A stretch of DNA of 64,000 nt from Ancylobacter mangrovi (GCF_024752355.1 NZ_JANTHZ010000001.1:62001-126000), one strand, 5' to 3'. Positions 35,583 to 45,500 are shown, counted from the first letter of the stretch. Notes: a model not told the origin generated them from the letters alone. Program-made: numbers and translations.

Positions 35583-36800
35583 TCAGCGCGCCGCAGCGAG
35601 AGGGACGACGTTGTGCAATGTTTCCGCGCCGGTTTCAAGGAAGCGGCGGACATTGCGGGCGGCCTGGCGGATGCGTTGCTCATTCTCCACAAGGGCGATG
35701 CGCACATACTCGTCGCCATGCTCGCCGAAGCCGACGCCGGGGGCGACGGCGACGTCCGCCTTCTCGATCAGCAGCTTGGAGAATTCGAGGCTGCCGAGGT
35801 GGCGGAACTTCTCCGGAATCGGCGCCCAGGCGAACATCGAGGCCTGCGGGACCGGGATCTCCCAGCCCGCCTTGCCGAAGCTGTCGACCAGCACGTCGCG
35901 GCGCTTGCGGTAGATGGAGCGCATCTGCGCGATGCAGTCCTGCGGGCCGTTGAGCGCGGCGGTGGCGGCGACCTGGATCGGCGTGTAGGCGCCGTAGTCG
36001 AGATAGGACTTCACCCGCCCCAGCGCCGAGATCAACCGCTCGTTGCCGACCGCGAAGCCCATGCGCCAGCCGGCCATGGAGAAGGTCTTGGACATGGAGG
36101 TGAACTCGACCGTCACGTCCATCGCGCCGGGAACCTGCAGCACCGAGGGCGGCGGGTTGTTGTCGAAATAGACCTCCGCATAGGCGAGGTCCGACAGGAT
36201 GATGAGGTCGTGCTTTTTCGCAAAGGCGACCACGTCCCGGTAGAAATCGAGATCGGCGACGCAGGCGGTCGGGTTCGAGGGATAGCAGAGCACCAGCGCC
36301 AGCGGCGAGGGAATGGAGTGCGCCACCGCCCGCTCGAGCGCGTGGAAGAACTCCGGCCCCGGCTCGCACGGCACCGCGCGGATCGCCGCGCCCGCCATCA
36401 GGAAGCCGAAGGCGTGGATCGGATAGGACGGGTTCGGCACCAGGATCACGTCGCCGGGGGCGGTGATCGCCTGCGCCATGTTGGCGAAGCCTTCCTTCGA
36501 GCCGAGCGTGGCGACGACCTGCGTGTCGGGGTTGAGCTTCACGCCGAAGCGGCGCTCGTAATAGGCCGCCTGGGCGCGGCGCAGGCCCGGAATGCCCTTG
36601 GAAGCGGAATAGCGGTCGGTGCGCGGCTTGCCGATGGTCTCCTTGAGCTTCTCGGCGACATGCGTGGGCGCGTCGAGGTCCGGATTTCCCATACCGAGAT
36701 CCACGATGTCGGCACCAGCGTTGCGGGCGGTGGCCTTCACACGGTTGACCTGCTCGAACACGTAGGGCGGAAGCCGGCGGATACGGTGGAAATCGGTCAT
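35583..36800 (-). CDS. alaC: AlaC-type alanine/aspartate aminotransferase
   Basis: Fold-type I PLP aminotransferase, 405 residues, closely patterned on E. coli AlaC: FHRIRRLPPYVFEQVN, LGMGNPDLDAPTHV, YSASKGIPGLRRAQAAYYERR, LVPNPSYPIHAFGFLMAG, CYPSNPTA and the Schiff-base Lys in SMSKTFSMAGWRMGFAVGN. AlaC makes alanine from pyruvate and glutamate; in alphaproteobacteria the same family is often annotated as LL-diaminopimelate aminotransferase, so the substrate is open. First gene of the alaC-hom-glpX unit. Confidence 0.9.
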   Translation of the reverse strand: MTDFHRIRRLPPYVFEQVNRVKATARNAGADIVDLGMGNPDLDAPTHVAEKLKETIGKPRTDRYSASKGIPGLRRAQAAYYERRFGVKLNPDTQVVATLGSKEGFANMAQAITAPGDVILVPNPSYPIHAFGFLMAGAAIRAVPCEPGPEFFHALERAVAHSIPSPLALVLCYPSNPTACVADLDFYRDVVAFAKKHDLIILSDLAYAEVYFDNNPPPSVLQVPGAMDVTVEFTSMSKTFSMAGWRMGFAVGNERLISALGRVKSYLDYGAYTPIQVAATAALNGPQDCIAQMRSIYRKRRDVLVDSFGKAGWEIPVPQASMFAWAPIPEKFRHLGSLEFSKLLIEKADVAVAPGVGFGEHGDEYVRIALVENEQRIRQAARNVRRFLETGAETLHNVVPLAAAR

Positions 36801-36946
36801 GGCTCTCAGGCTCCAAGCCGCCCGTCTCGTCAGGGGCGGCGCAACGGGCGCTTCATATCACTGTTCACGCGAGCGCACAGCGAGGGATGTCAGGCCAAGG
36901 TGGCATAAGCGTGGTTAAATCAACCCTTCCGGCGCCATTTCCGGCG

Positions 36947-37321
36947 CTATTGCGACTGCTCGATATCCTGGAGCATCTTCTGCTCGCGATCCTTGGCGAG
37001 GTTTTCGAGATCCGACTGCACCTTCTGGGTCTCTTCCGGCGTCATGACCGGCCGGTCGCCGATCTGCTTCGGCGCCCCGAAGTTCGGATAGGGCAGGTCC
37101 TGCGGCGCGCCGGTCATGGCCGGATTCGGATTGTTCGGGTCCTGCTTGGGCGCCGCGCCGATCGCCTGCGCCAGCGTCTCGGCCGGCGCGTCGGACGATT
37201 TGTCGCCGATGGCCGCGCAGCCGCCCAGAATCAGGGCGACGCCCAGGAGGGAAAGGCACCCCGCGAGGCGCCCGGCAGCCGCGTTGCGCTGGTCCGGCTT
37301 CATATCTGGTTCATCCGCCAT
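36947..37321 (-). CDS. Small lipoprotein
   Basis: A 124-residue predicted lipoprotein of unknown role. A hydrophobic segment (LSLLGVALILGGC) ends in a lipobox LGGC-A, giving lipidation at about residue 35. The mature part is Pro/Gln-rich (PKQDPNNPNPAMTGAPQ) and ends in a charged helix (SDLENLAKDREQKMLQDIEQ). ATG 37321 and ATG 37303 are both possible; the latter gives a more usual signal length. Divergent from phaC across about 100 bp. Confidence 0.82.
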   Translation of the reverse strand: MADEPDMKPDQRNAAAGRLAGCLSLLGVALILGGCAAIGDKSSDAPAETLAQAIGAAPKQDPNNPNPAMTGAPQDLPYPNFGAPKQIGDRPVMTPEETQKVQSDLENLAKDREQKMLQDIEQSQ

Positions 37322-37398
37322 GCTCACTCTCGCCCCGGCGCCTTCCGGTCAGTTACGCACTCGCTACGCCCGGGCGGCGCGTCTATGATGTCCCACCT

Positions 37399-37431
37399 AT
37401 GAACGCACGTACCCGCGGGGACAAGCGGTGA
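37399..37431 (+). CDS. Ten-codon upstream reading frame overlapping the phaC start
   Basis: ATG at 37399 opens a frame encoding [10 protein letters not shown] whose TGA overlaps the GTG start of phaC in a GTGA arrangement. Such a mini-ORF could couple translation into phaC. It may equally be chance, since no strong ribosome site precedes it. Confidence 0.3.
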   Translation: MNARTRGDKR

Positions 37432-40202
37432 GCAATCGACGTACCACCCGGACGCCAGCCGACGGCTCCACGACGCCCTCCACCCAGGAACGGATTCCGC
37501 CCGCCACGCCAAAGGCTTCGGCGAAAAGAGCGGCCTCCGGGGCGGGCAAGTCGGCATCCACCAAATCCGCGCCGGCCAAAGCGGCTCCCAGCGAGGCGAC
37601 GGGTTCGAAAACGGCATCGGCCGCGCCGCGCGCCGGCAAGGCCACGGCGGGGACGGCCGCGGCGGCGAAGACGACACCCGCTCGGTCGACGAAGATGAAC
37701 GCGGTACCGTCAAAGCCGCGTGATGCGAAGACGGCGGCGGGTGGACCCGCCCCGACCGACAAGGCCCGGGCGGCGGCCACGGCCAAGCGTACCGAGCGCG
37801 CGCCCGCGAAGACCGAGGCGGCCGGCAAGAAGAGGGGCGCTCCGAAGGCCGCGACCTCAAGGCCGTCTGCCGGCAAGGCGGCATCGGGCACGACGGCGGC
37901 GGCGAAGGGCACCAAGCCGATGGCGTCGAAGGCTGCCGGCGGCGGAGCGTCGGCAAAGGCAATCACCGCGAAGTCTTCGGCCTCCAAGTCCTCCGGCCCC
38001 AAATCGCCCTCCTCCAAGTCTCCCACCCGCACATCGCCCGCCGCCATCGCCACCCCGCCGTCGACGCGGCGGCCGGGGCTCGCCCGCCCGGCGGCCGCCA
38101 AGCGGGTCGCGCGGCAGGCCGTGGCCGCCGGAAAGGGCAGCGAGGCGCCGAATCCGGCCGCGCTCACGCCCGACGAGACGCTCGCCCTGCCCCGCTACGC
38201 GGTGCGTCCCTCGCAGCGGCGCAGCGCCCGGGAAGCGGTCGTGGCCGCCCGCGCGACCCCGCCACGCGCGGGCGCCGCTCCGCTCGCCGCGGCCAAGCCG
38301 ACCTCGGGCACGCGCCCTTCCCGCCCCGCCTCACCCCGCCCCGAGGCGGTGACGGCCTCGCCGCCCCCGTCGGCCGTCCCCTCTGCCAAGCCGGCTGACG
38401 ATTCCCGGAGTGGCGGGGAGGAGGCACAGGGCTCGCCGATCGACTTCGAGGCCTTCGCGGGCAATCTCGCCCGGCTGGTGGAGGAAGGCGGCAAGGCCAT
38501 GGCCGCCTATCTGCGCCCGCGCGAGGAAGGGCTGGTCAAGGACGACGTCGCCGACGACATCGCCGACGTGATGAAGACGATCGGCAACGTCGCCGAATAC
38601 TGGCTCGCCGATCCCCAGCGCACGCTGGAGGCGCAGTCGCAGCTCGTCGGCGGCTACCTGTCGCTGTGGGCGTCGACGCTGAAGCGCCTCAGCGGCGAGA
38701 AGTCCCGCCCCGTGGCCGAGCCGGCGGCGCGCGACGCGCGCTTCATCGACCCGGAATGGACCAACAACCCGTTCTTCGATGCCCTGAAGCAGACCTACCT
38801 GCTCACGACCAACTGGGCCGAGGACATGGTCGAGAAGGCGGAGATCGACGCCCACACCAAGCACAAGGCGGAGTTCTACGTGCGCCAGATCGCCAGCGCG
38901 ATCTCGCCCTCCAACTTCGTGCTGACCAATCCCGAGCTGCTGCGCACCACGCTCGCCTCCAACGGCGAGAACCTCGTGCGCGGCATGAAGATGCTGGCCG
39001 AGGACATCGAGGCTGGCGGCGGCGACCTGAAGATCCGCCAGACCGACGCCACCAAGTTCCGGGTCGGCGAGAACCTCGCCTCGACGCCGGGCAAGGTGAT
39101 CTTCCAGAACGAGCTGATGCAGCTCATCCAGTACACGCCGCAGACCGAGAAGGTACTGGCGACGCCGGTGGTCATCGTGCCGCCCTGGATCAACAAGTTC
39201 TACGTGCTCGACCTCAGCCCGGAGAAGTCGTTCATCCGCTGGGCGGTGGCGCAGGGGCTGACCGTGTTCGTGGTGTCCTGGGTCAATCCCGGGCCGGAGC
39301 TCGCCGGGCGCGGCTTCGACGACTACATGAGCGAGGGCGTGCTGACGGCGATCGACGTCGCCAAGAAGGCCTGCGGCACAAGGCACGTCCATGCGGTGGG
39401 CTATTGCGTGGGCGGCACCATGCTGGCGATCACGCTGGCCTGGCTCGCCGCCACGGGCCGCGACGTCGGCATCAAATCGGCCAGCTTCCTGACCACGCAG
39501 GTCGACTTCACCTATGCCGGCGACCTGAAGGTGTTCATCGACGAGCAGCAGATCGCCCAGCTCGAGCGCAAGATGCTCGAGGCCGGGGTGATGGAAGGCC
39601 GCACCATGGCCAACGCCTTCAACATGCTGCGCGCCAACGACCTGATCTGGCCCTATGTGGTCAACAACTACCTGAAGGGGCAGGCGCCGTTCCCGTTCGA
39701 CATCCTGTACTGGAACTCGGATTCGACCCGGCTGCCGGCGGCCAACCACTCCTTCTATCTGCGCAACTGCTACCTCGACAACCGGCTGGCGCAGGGCACG
39801 CTGTTGCTCGCCGGCAAGCAGCTCGACCTGAAGAAGATCAGCCTGCCGATCTACAATGTGGCGACGCGCGAGGACCACATCGCGCCCGCCCCCTCGGTGT
39901 TCTACGGCGCGCAATATTACGGCACACCCGGTCGCTTCGTGCTGGCCGGCTCGGGCCACATCGCCGGGGTGATCAACCCGCCGTCGCGCGGCAAGTACCA
40001 GTACTGGACCGGCCCGGCGCCGAAGGGGAAGATCGAGGACTGGCTGAAGGGCGCCGAGATGCACCCCGGCTCCTGGTGGCCGGACTGGTTCGAGTGGATC
40101 GCGGCGCAGGAGCACCGCCACGTCGCCGCCCGCGTGCCCGGCACCGGCCCCTACCCGGCGATCGAGGATGCGCCGGGAAGCTATGTGAAGGTGAAGGCGT
40201 GA
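37428..40202 (+). CDS. phaC: Class I PHA synthase PhaC with long Lys/Ala/Pro-rich N-terminal extension
   Basis: Polymerises (R)-3-hydroxyacyl-CoA on PHA granules. Residues about 336-924 are a full class I PhaC (usual length near 590). They include the lipase-box GYCVGGT with nucleophile Cys about 660, Asp about 816 in REDHIAPA and His about 844 in GSGHIAGV, spaced much as in the Cupriavidus enzyme. The PhaC N-domain begins [20 protein letters not shown]. The first 335 residues are low-complexity, dominated by Ala, Lys, Pro, Ser and Thr ([26 protein letters not shown]), resembling histone H1 or the C-terminal tail of the phasin PhaF. The GTG 37428 start is supported by an uninterrupted frame, but a GTG at 38349 could give a conventional protein. 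Confidence 0.93.
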   Translation: MSNRRTTRTPADGSTTPSTQERIPPATPKASAKRAASGAGKSASTKSAPAKAAPSEATGSKTASAAPRAGKATAGTAAAAKTTPARSTKMNAVPSKPRDAKTAAGGPAPTDKARAAATAKRTERAPAKTEAAGKKRGAPKAATSRPSAGKAASGTTAAAKGTKPMASKAAGGGASAKAITAKSSASKSSGPKSPSSKSPTRTSPAAIATPPSTRRPGLARPAAAKRVARQAVAAGKGSEAPNPAALTPDETLALPRYAVRPSQRRSAREAVVAARATPPRAGAAPLAAAKPTSGTRPSRPASPRPEAVTASPPPSAVPSAKPADDSRSGGEEAQGSPIDFEAFAGNLARLVEEGGKAMAAYLRPREEGLVKDDVADDIADVMKTIGNVAEYWLADPQRTLEAQSQLVGGYLSLWASTLKRLSGEKSRPVAEPAARDARFIDPEWTNNPFFDALKQTYLLTTNWAEDMVEKAEIDAHTKHKAEFYVRQIASAISPSNFVLTNPELLRTTLASNGENLVRGMKMLAEDIEAGGGDLKIRQTDATKFRVGENLASTPGKVIFQNELMQLIQYTPQTEKVLATPVVIVPPWINKFYVLDLSPEKSFIRWAVAQGLTVFVVSWVNPGPELAGRGFDDYMSEGVLTAIDVAKKACGTRHVHAVGYCVGGTMLAITLAWLAATGRDVGIKSASFLTTQVDFTYAGDLKVFIDEQQIAQLERKMLEAGVMEGRTMANAFNMLRANDLIWPYVVNNYLKGQAPFPFDILYWNSDSTRLPAANHSFYLRNCYLDNRLAQGTLLLAGKQLDLKKISLPIYNVATREDHIAPAPSVFYGAQYYGTPGRFVLAGSGHIAGVINPPSRGKYQYWTGPAPKGKIEDWLKGAEMHPGSWWPDWFEWIAAQEHRHVAARVPGTGPYPAIEDAPGSYVKVKA

Positions 40203-41020
40203 TGTCCGCCCGCGCCCACGCAGCCGTCGCGGCCGCCGCACTGGCCGGCGCCGTGCTCGTCGTCGCCGGTGTGGCCGCTTCCCCCGCCTCCGCCGCCAGC
40301 TTCGACTGCGGCAAGGCGCGCACGCCGGACGAACGCGCGGTCTGCACCGACCCGGCGCTGTCCGCGCTCGACAGCGAGATGGGCGCGCTGTGGTTCGCCT
40401 ATAGCCGCATGCCGCTGCTGATGGGCGCGAGCGGGGCGCGGCGCGACGATGCCCGCACCTTCCTGTCGGACCGCGCCGCCTGCGGCGCCAACACCCCGTG
40501 CCTCACCGCGCTCTACCACAAGCGCAACGCCACGCTGAAGCAGCATCTCGGCGGCGCCATCGAGACCCTGACGAAAGAGGCGAACGCCGATCCCGCCCCC
40601 ACGGCCCCGGCGCCCCGGCCGGTGATGGACCAGGTCAGCACGCTGTTCGCGCAGTGCCGCAATCTCGGCGGCGAGCTCAAGGGCAATGCCTGGCCGGAGC
40701 TGATGAGCGCCGACATCGACCATGACGGCCAGCCGGACTACGTGCTGAACGCGCAGAACCTGCAATGCGACGGCGCCGCCACCGCCTATTGCGCCAACAA
40801 CGGCTGCGACATCTGGGTCGACCTGTCGACCGCCGGCTACGCGCCTATGAAGCTGCGCGGCAGCCACCCGACGCTGGTGCAGGGCGTGGAGCTGACGACG
40901 CTCGACATCTGGGTCGACAAGAGCCAGTGCGCCGACCTGCCGACTGGCGCGGCCTGCTGGGGCACGTGGAAATGGGACGGCTCTGCGCTTAAGGCGAGCT
41001 ACGCCCCGCGCCCGGGCTGA
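40202..41020 (+). CDS. Exported DUF1311/LprI-like protein
   Basis: A 272-residue secreted protein. The signal peptide (AALAGAVLVVAGVAASPASA) is followed by SFDCGKARTPDERAVCTDPALSALD, the LprI/DUF1311 pattern with Cys pairs typical of periplasmic lysozyme-inhibitor-like domains. The C-terminal half (about 150-272) is separate, with DIDHDGQPDYVL (calcium-loop-like) and several Cys (CANNGCDIW). The ATG overlaps the phaC stop (TGATG), so the two genes are coupled, although a functional link to PHA is not obvious. Confidence 0.8.
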   Translation: MSARAHAAVAAAALAGAVLVVAGVAASPASAASFDCGKARTPDERAVCTDPALSALDSEMGALWFAYSRMPLLMGASGARRDDARTFLSDRAACGANTPCLTALYHKRNATLKQHLGGAIETLTKEANADPAPTAPAPRPVMDQVSTLFAQCRNLGGELKGNAWPELMSADIDHDGQPDYVLNAQNLQCDGAATAYCANNGCDIWVDLSTAGYAPMKLRGSHPTLVQGVELTTLDIWVDKSQCADLPTGAACWGTWKWDGSALKASYAPRPG

Positions 41021-41162
41021 ACGTCAGGCGGCGCGCGGCGATGAGCCGGCTAAGCGACGGGGCGACCGTCAACCAACTCGAACGACAGGACGGCACGCCG
41101 GCCGGAGCCGGGTGCCCAGCCCCGGCCGCCGACGAGGTGACTCCCGCCGGCAAGCCCTCCGC

Positions 41163-42218
41163 TCAGGGAAAGAGCGCGATCTGTTCGAGCCCCGTCGTCT
41201 CGGGGAAGCCGAGCACGAGGTTCATGCTCTGGACCGCCTGGCCGGAGGCACCCTTGACCAGGTTGTCGGTCGTCGAGATGACGATGACGCGGTCGGCGGC
41301 GCGGTCCTTGATCACGCCGATGAAGCACATGTTCGAGCCCTTCACGAAGCGCGACTGCGGCACCTGGCCGAGCGGGAGCACGTGCACGAAGGGCTCACCG
41401 CGGTAGAAGTCCGCCAGCACCCGGTGCACGCCGTCCACGCCGACCCCGGCGGCGGTCTTCACATAGATGGTGGCGTAGATGCCCCGGCTCATGGGAATGA
41501 GATGGGGCGTGAAGCTCGGCACCACGGTACGGCCGGCGGCCTTGGAATATTCCTGGTCGAGCTCGGCCATGTGGCGATGGCTGCCGACGCCATAGGCGTG
41601 CATGCCGTCCGTCACCTCGGCATAGAGCAGCGATTCCTTGGCCGAGCGCCCCGCCCCGGTCACGCCGCTCTTGGCGTCGACGACGATCTGGTCGGGCTCG
41701 ATCGCGCCGGCCTCGATCAGCGGCACCACGGGCAGGATGGCGGTGGTGGTGTAGCAGCCCGGATTGGCGACCAGCCGCGCCTTGCGGATATCGCTCCGGT
41801 ACAGCTCGACCACGCCGTAGACCGCTTCCTGCTGCAGCTCCAGCGCCTGGTGCGGATGGCCGTACCACTGCTCGTAGACGCCGGGGTCGCGCAGCCGGAA
41901 ATCGGCCGAGAGGTCCACCATCTTGATATGCGGCGCGGTCTCGAAGACGCGCTTGATCACCTGCTGCGTGGTGCCGTGCGGCAGCGCGCAGAAGGCGAGG
42001 TCCACCCCCGACCAGTCCACCTCGTCGATGGTGACGAGCTTCGGCAGCACCAGAGTGGCGAACTGGGGAAACACCTCGGCCATGGCCTGGCCGGCCTTGC
42101 GGTCCGCGGTGAGCGCGACGATTTCGACGCGCGGGTGGCGCGCCAGCAGACGCACCAGCTCCGAGCCGGTGTAGCCCGAGGCTCCAAGAATGGCGATCCG
42201 TGCCTTGCCTTCGCTCAT
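41163..42218 (-). CDS. argC: N-acetyl-gamma-glutamyl-phosphate reductase
   Basis: Third step of arginine synthesis: NADPH-dependent reduction of N-acetylglutamyl phosphate. The 351-residue product has the Rossmann start ARIAILGASGYTGSELVRLL, LPHGTTQQVI, the catalytic Cys in NPGCYTTTAILP, SGVTGAGRS and HRHMAELDQE. ATG 42218 has GGAGA eight bases upstream; an earlier start at 42257 adds only 13 Arg/Pro-type residues. It is convergent with the DUF1311 gene across 142 bp, in which I see no clear terminator. Confidence 0.97.
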   Translation of the reverse strand: MSEGKARIAILGASGYTGSELVRLLARHPRVEIVALTADRKAGQAMAEVFPQFATLVLPKLVTIDEVDWSGVDLAFCALPHGTTQQVIKRVFETAPHIKMVDLSADFRLRDPGVYEQWYGHPHQALELQQEAVYGVVELYRSDIRKARLVANPGCYTTTAILPVVPLIEAGAIEPDQIVVDAKSGVTGAGRSAKESLLYAEVTDGMHAYGVGSHRHMAELDQEYSKAAGRTVVPSFTPHLIPMSRGIYATIYVKTAAGVGVDGVHRVLADFYRGEPFVHVLPLGQVPQSRFVKGSNMCFIGVIKDRAADRVIVISTTDNLVKGASGQAVQSMNLVLGFPETTGLEQIALFP

Positions 42219-42412
42219 CGTCGCGATCTCCGTCGCTGGCCGCGCGCGCATCGGCATGCGCCGCGTGGGTGAAGGCGCGCCATTACACCGGATGCATGTC
42301 CGGCGGAAGACGCGATGCGCGCATGGCCCCTGCGCCGCGCACGCGCGGAACCCGAAGCCACCCGCCGCACTTTGATTGATGCCGTCCCGGCCCCTCTCCC
42401 TGGAAACCCCGC

Positions 42413-42706
42413 ATGCTCCCCTTCACCCTGTTCTCGCTCGGCGTCGGCGTCACCCGCCTCGCGCTCGATTCCCAGCTCGTCATCGCCGAGCGCCTGAGCC
42501 GCCTGTCGCGCGGCGATCCCGGCGCCGCGGTCGAGGCCGTGCGCATGGTGGCCGAGAAGACGGTGGCGCTCGGCGAGGCCAATGCCCGCATCGTCTCGGC
42601 CGCCGCCACCGGGCGGCTCGACAAGGTCGGGCCGGAGATCGTCGCCCTCTATGGCCGCAAGGTGCGCGCCAACCGCCGGCGGTTGGCGCGGGAGCGCGCG
42701 AAATAG
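42413..42706 (+). CDS. Small helical protein of unknown function
   Basis: A 97-residue, mostly helical, basic protein: LFSLGVGVTRLALDSQLVIAER, a middle helix EAVRMVAEKTVALGEANAR and an Arg/Lys-rich tail (RKVRANRRRLARERAK). The amphipathic helix pattern and size recall short phasin-like proteins, but I cannot assign it. ATG 42413 has a weak GGAAA upstream. It lies between argC (divergent) and parE (101 bp). Confidence 0.72.
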   Translation: MLPFTLFSLGVGVTRLALDSQLVIAERLSRLSRGDPGAAVEAVRMVAEKTVALGEANARIVSAAATGRLDKVGPEIVALYGRKVRANRRRLARERAK

Positions 42707-42807
42707 CAGGGCTGCGTTCATGGCTTGTTCCTGCTAATGCTGACGGCACCCAATCTGTGCTCTAATCGAATCGACCCTCCACCGTCAGCCGAAGGCCCCC
42801 ACGCTCG

Positions 42808-44847
42808 ATGTCGAACGCCGACGACCTGTTCGCCTCCCCTTCTCCCGAGCCGCGCCGACCCGCCAAGCCGGCGCCGCGCAGCGCCCCGGCGGCCGGCCTG
42901 CCCGGCGAGAACGGCTACACCGCCGCGGACATCGAGGTGCTGGAGGGGCTGGAGCCGGTGCGGCGACGGCCGGGCATGTATATCGGCGGCACCGACGAGA
43001 AAGCGCTGCATCACCTGTTCGCCGAGGTGATCGACAATTCGATGGACGAGGCGGTGGCCGGCCATGCCAGCTTCATCGAGGTGGAGCTCGGCGCCGACGG
43101 CTTCCTCACCGTGACCGACAACGGGCGCGGCATCCCGATCGAGGAGCACCCGAAATATCCCGGCAAGTCGGCGCTGGAGGTGATCCTCACCACGCTGCAC
43201 GCCGGCGGCAAGTTCGATTCGAAGGTGTACGAGACCTCGGGCGGCCTGCACGGCGTCGGCGTCTCGGTGGTCAATGCCCTCTCCGACATGCTGGAGGTGG
43301 AGGTCGCGCGCGGGCAGACGCTGTTCCGTCAGATCTATTCGCGCGGCCTGCCGCAGGGGCCGATCCAGGAGGTCGGCCGGGTGCTGAACCGGCGCGGGAC
43401 CCGCGTGCGCTTCCACCCCGACGCGCAGATCTTCGGCGAGGGAGCCCGCTTCAAGCCGGCGCGCGTGTTCAAGATGGCGCGCTCCAAGGCCTATCTGTTC
43501 GGCGGGGTCGAGATCCGCTGGAGCTGCGACGCCGAACTGGTCGCCGGGACCGAGATCCCGGAGAAGGCGACCTTCCGCTTTCCCGGCGGCCTGAAGGACT
43601 ATCTCGCCGCCGACATCGCCGGCCACACGCTGGTGCATCCCGACATCTTCGCCGGCAAGACGTCGCGCCCCGGCGGGCACGGTTCGGCGGAATGGGCGGT
43701 GGCCTGGCTTGCCGACGCCGACGGCTCGGTCGCCTCCTACTGCAACACGATCCCCACCGCCGAGGGCGGCACGCATGAGGCGGGGCTGCGCTCGGTGCTG
43801 CTGAAGGGCCTGCGCGACCACGCCGAGCGCACCGGCAGCGCCAAGCGCGCCTCCATCGTCACCTCCGACGACATCATGTCCGGCTGCGCCGCCATGCTCT
43901 CCGTGTTCGTGCGCGAGCCGGAGTTCCAGGGCCAGACCAAGGAGAAGCTCGCCACCGCCGAGGCGACCCGCATCGTCGAGGCGGCGATGCGCGACGCGTT
44001 CGACCACTGGCTCGGCGGCAACCCGAACCAGGCGAGCCGGCTGCTCGACTGGGTGGTGGAGCGCGCCGAGGAGCGCCTGCGCCGCCGGCAGGAGAAGGAG
44101 GTCTCGCGCAAGACCGCCGTGCGCAAGCTGCGCCTGCCCGGCAAGCTCGCCGACTGCTCGAACAATTCCGCGGCCGGCTCGGAGCTCTTCATCGTCGAGG
44201 GAGACTCGGCCGGCGGCTCGGCCAAGCAGGCGCGCGAGCGCCAGACCCAGGCCGTGCTGCCGCTGCGCGGCAAGATCCTCAACGTCGCCAGCGCCGGGCG
44301 CGACAAGCTCGCCCAGAACCAGCAGATCGGCGACCTCGTCCAGGCGCTCGGCTGCGGCACCGGCGCGAACTACCGCGAGGAAGACCTGCGCTACGAGCGC
44401 GTGATCATCATGACCGATGCCGATGTCGACGGCGCGCACATCGCCTCGCTGCTAGTCACCTTCTTCTTCCGGCAGATGCCGAGGCTGATCGAGAACGAGC
44501 ACCTCTTCCTCGCCGTCCCCCCGCTCTACCGCATCACCCAGGGCGCCAAGACGCTCTATGCCCGCGACGAGGCGCACCGCGACGAATTGCTGGCGCGCGA
44601 GTTCGCCGGGCGCGGCAAGGTCGAGATCGGCCGCTTCAAGGGGCTGGGCGAGATGATGCCGGCGCAGCTCAAGGAAACCACGATGAGCCGCGCCACCCGC
44701 ACGCTGCTGCGCGTCACCATCGAGGAGGCCGAGCGCGCCGCGACGGCCGACGCGATCGAGCGGCTGATGGGCAACAAGCCCGAAAGCCGCTTCGCCTTCA
44801 TCTCCGAGCGCGCCGCCTTCGCGAGCGAGGAACTGCTCGACATCTGA
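42808..44847 (+). CDS. parE: DNA topoisomerase IV subunit B
   Basis: ATPase subunit of the type IIA decatenase that separates replicated chromosomes. The 679-residue product has a GHKL ATPase (RRRPGMYIGGTD, VIDNSMDEA, VTDNGRGIPIEEHP, GGLHGVGVSVVNALS) and a TOPRIM domain (VEGDSAGGSAKQARERQTQ, PLRGKILNV, IIMTDADVDGAHI). The C-terminus carries GRFKGLGEMMPAQLKETTM. The ParE-type length without the GyrB insert, and LRGKILNV followed by ASAGRDKL, favour ParE over GyrB. Confidence 0.96.
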   Translation: MSNADDLFASPSPEPRRPAKPAPRSAPAAGLPGENGYTAADIEVLEGLEPVRRRPGMYIGGTDEKALHHLFAEVIDNSMDEAVAGHASFIEVELGADGFLTVTDNGRGIPIEEHPKYPGKSALEVILTTLHAGGKFDSKVYETSGGLHGVGVSVVNALSDMLEVEVARGQTLFRQIYSRGLPQGPIQEVGRVLNRRGTRVRFHPDAQIFGEGARFKPARVFKMARSKAYLFGGVEIRWSCDAELVAGTEIPEKATFRFPGGLKDYLAADIAGHTLVHPDIFAGKTSRPGGHGSAEWAVAWLADADGSVASYCNTIPTAEGGTHEAGLRSVLLKGLRDHAERTGSAKRASIVTSDDIMSGCAAMLSVFVREPEFQGQTKEKLATAEATRIVEAAMRDAFDHWLGGNPNQASRLLDWVVERAEERLRRRQEKEVSRKTAVRKLRLPGKLADCSNNSAAGSELFIVEGDSAGGSAKQARERQTQAVLPLRGKILNVASAGRDKLAQNQQIGDLVQALGCGTGANYREEDLRYERVIIMTDADVDGAHIASLLVTFFFRQMPRLIENEHLFLAVPPLYRITQGAKTLYARDEAHRDELLAREFAGRGKVEIGRFKGLGEMMPAQLKETTMSRATRTLLRVTIEEAERAATADAIERLMGNKPESRFAFISERAAFASEELLDI

Positions 44848-44870
44848 CGGCCGGCTCGCTGGCGTAAGGC

Positions 44871-45500
44871 TTAGCGCTGGTCCAGCGCGATGCGCGCGGC
44901 GAGGCCGAGGAAGATCACGCCGGTCAGGCGCTGAAACGCGCGGGCGAGGCTGGCGCGGCCTGCCATCCGCCGGCCGATCACGCCGGCGAAGCCGCCGACC
45001 AGCGCGTTGACCAGCGTGCCGCCGCCATTGAGGATCGCCCCCAGCAGCAGGAACTGCAGGAATGGCGAGCCGCGCGACGGGTCGACGAACTGCGGCAGGA
45101 AGGCCAGCACGAACACCACGATCTTCGGGTTGGTGAGGCTGACCACCACCGCCTGCCGGAACGCCGCCCCCGGGCTCTCCCTCAGCGCATCCTCCGCACG
45201 GAGATCGATGCCCGGCGCGCGGAGCGCCTTCACCGCCAGCCAGACCAGATAGGCGACGCCCGCCCAGCGGATCGCCTCGAAGGCGCCGGGATGGGCCGCG
45301 AGCAGCGCCGCGAGGCCGAGCGCAGCGGCGAGCGTGTGGATGACGCCGCCGCAGGTGACGCCGAGGCTGGCGGCGATGCCGGCCTTCGGACCGGACTTCA
45401 TGCCCTGCCCGAGGCAGAACAGCATGTCGTTGCCCGGCGTCAGGTTGAGCGCCAGCGCGGCGGGGGCGAAGATCAGCAGGGTTTCGGCGGAAAGCAGCAT
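44871..45500 (-). CDS. LysE/RhtB-family exporter
   Basis: A 209-residue inner-membrane exporter with six hydrophobic segments: TLLIFAPAALALNLTPGNDML at the N-terminus (the TPGND motif is the family signature), AGIAASLGVTCGGVIHTLAAALGL, and VVSLTNPKIVVFVLAFLPQFV. Relatives expel lysine, arginine, homoserine or threonine. ATG 45500 fits the usual length; a start 21 codons earlier would add a basic lead. Convergent with parE (23 bp). Confidence 0.92.
   Translation of the reverse strand: MLLSAETLLIFAPAALALNLTPGNDMLFCLGQGMKSGPKAGIAASLGVTCGGVIHTLAAALGLAALLAAHPGAFEAIRWAGVAYLVWLAVKALRAPGIDLRAEDALRESPGAAFRQAVVVSLTNPKIVVFVLAFLPQFVDPSRGSPFLQFLLLGAILNGGGTLVNALVGGFAGVIGRRMAGRASLARAFQRLTGVIFLGLAARIALDQR

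Noticed and set aside
37397..38167. A 256-codon minus-strand frame opposite the PhaC N-terminal extension
   Set aside because: It is Ala/Val/Pro-rich without signal or motif and overlaps the lipoprotein/phaC promoter; more likely a shadow of the extension. It would matter again if the extension proves untranslated.
38331..40241. A 636-codon minus-strand frame opposite phaC
   Set aside because: Antisense to a complete PHA synthase domain with catalytic triad; no recognisable features of its own.
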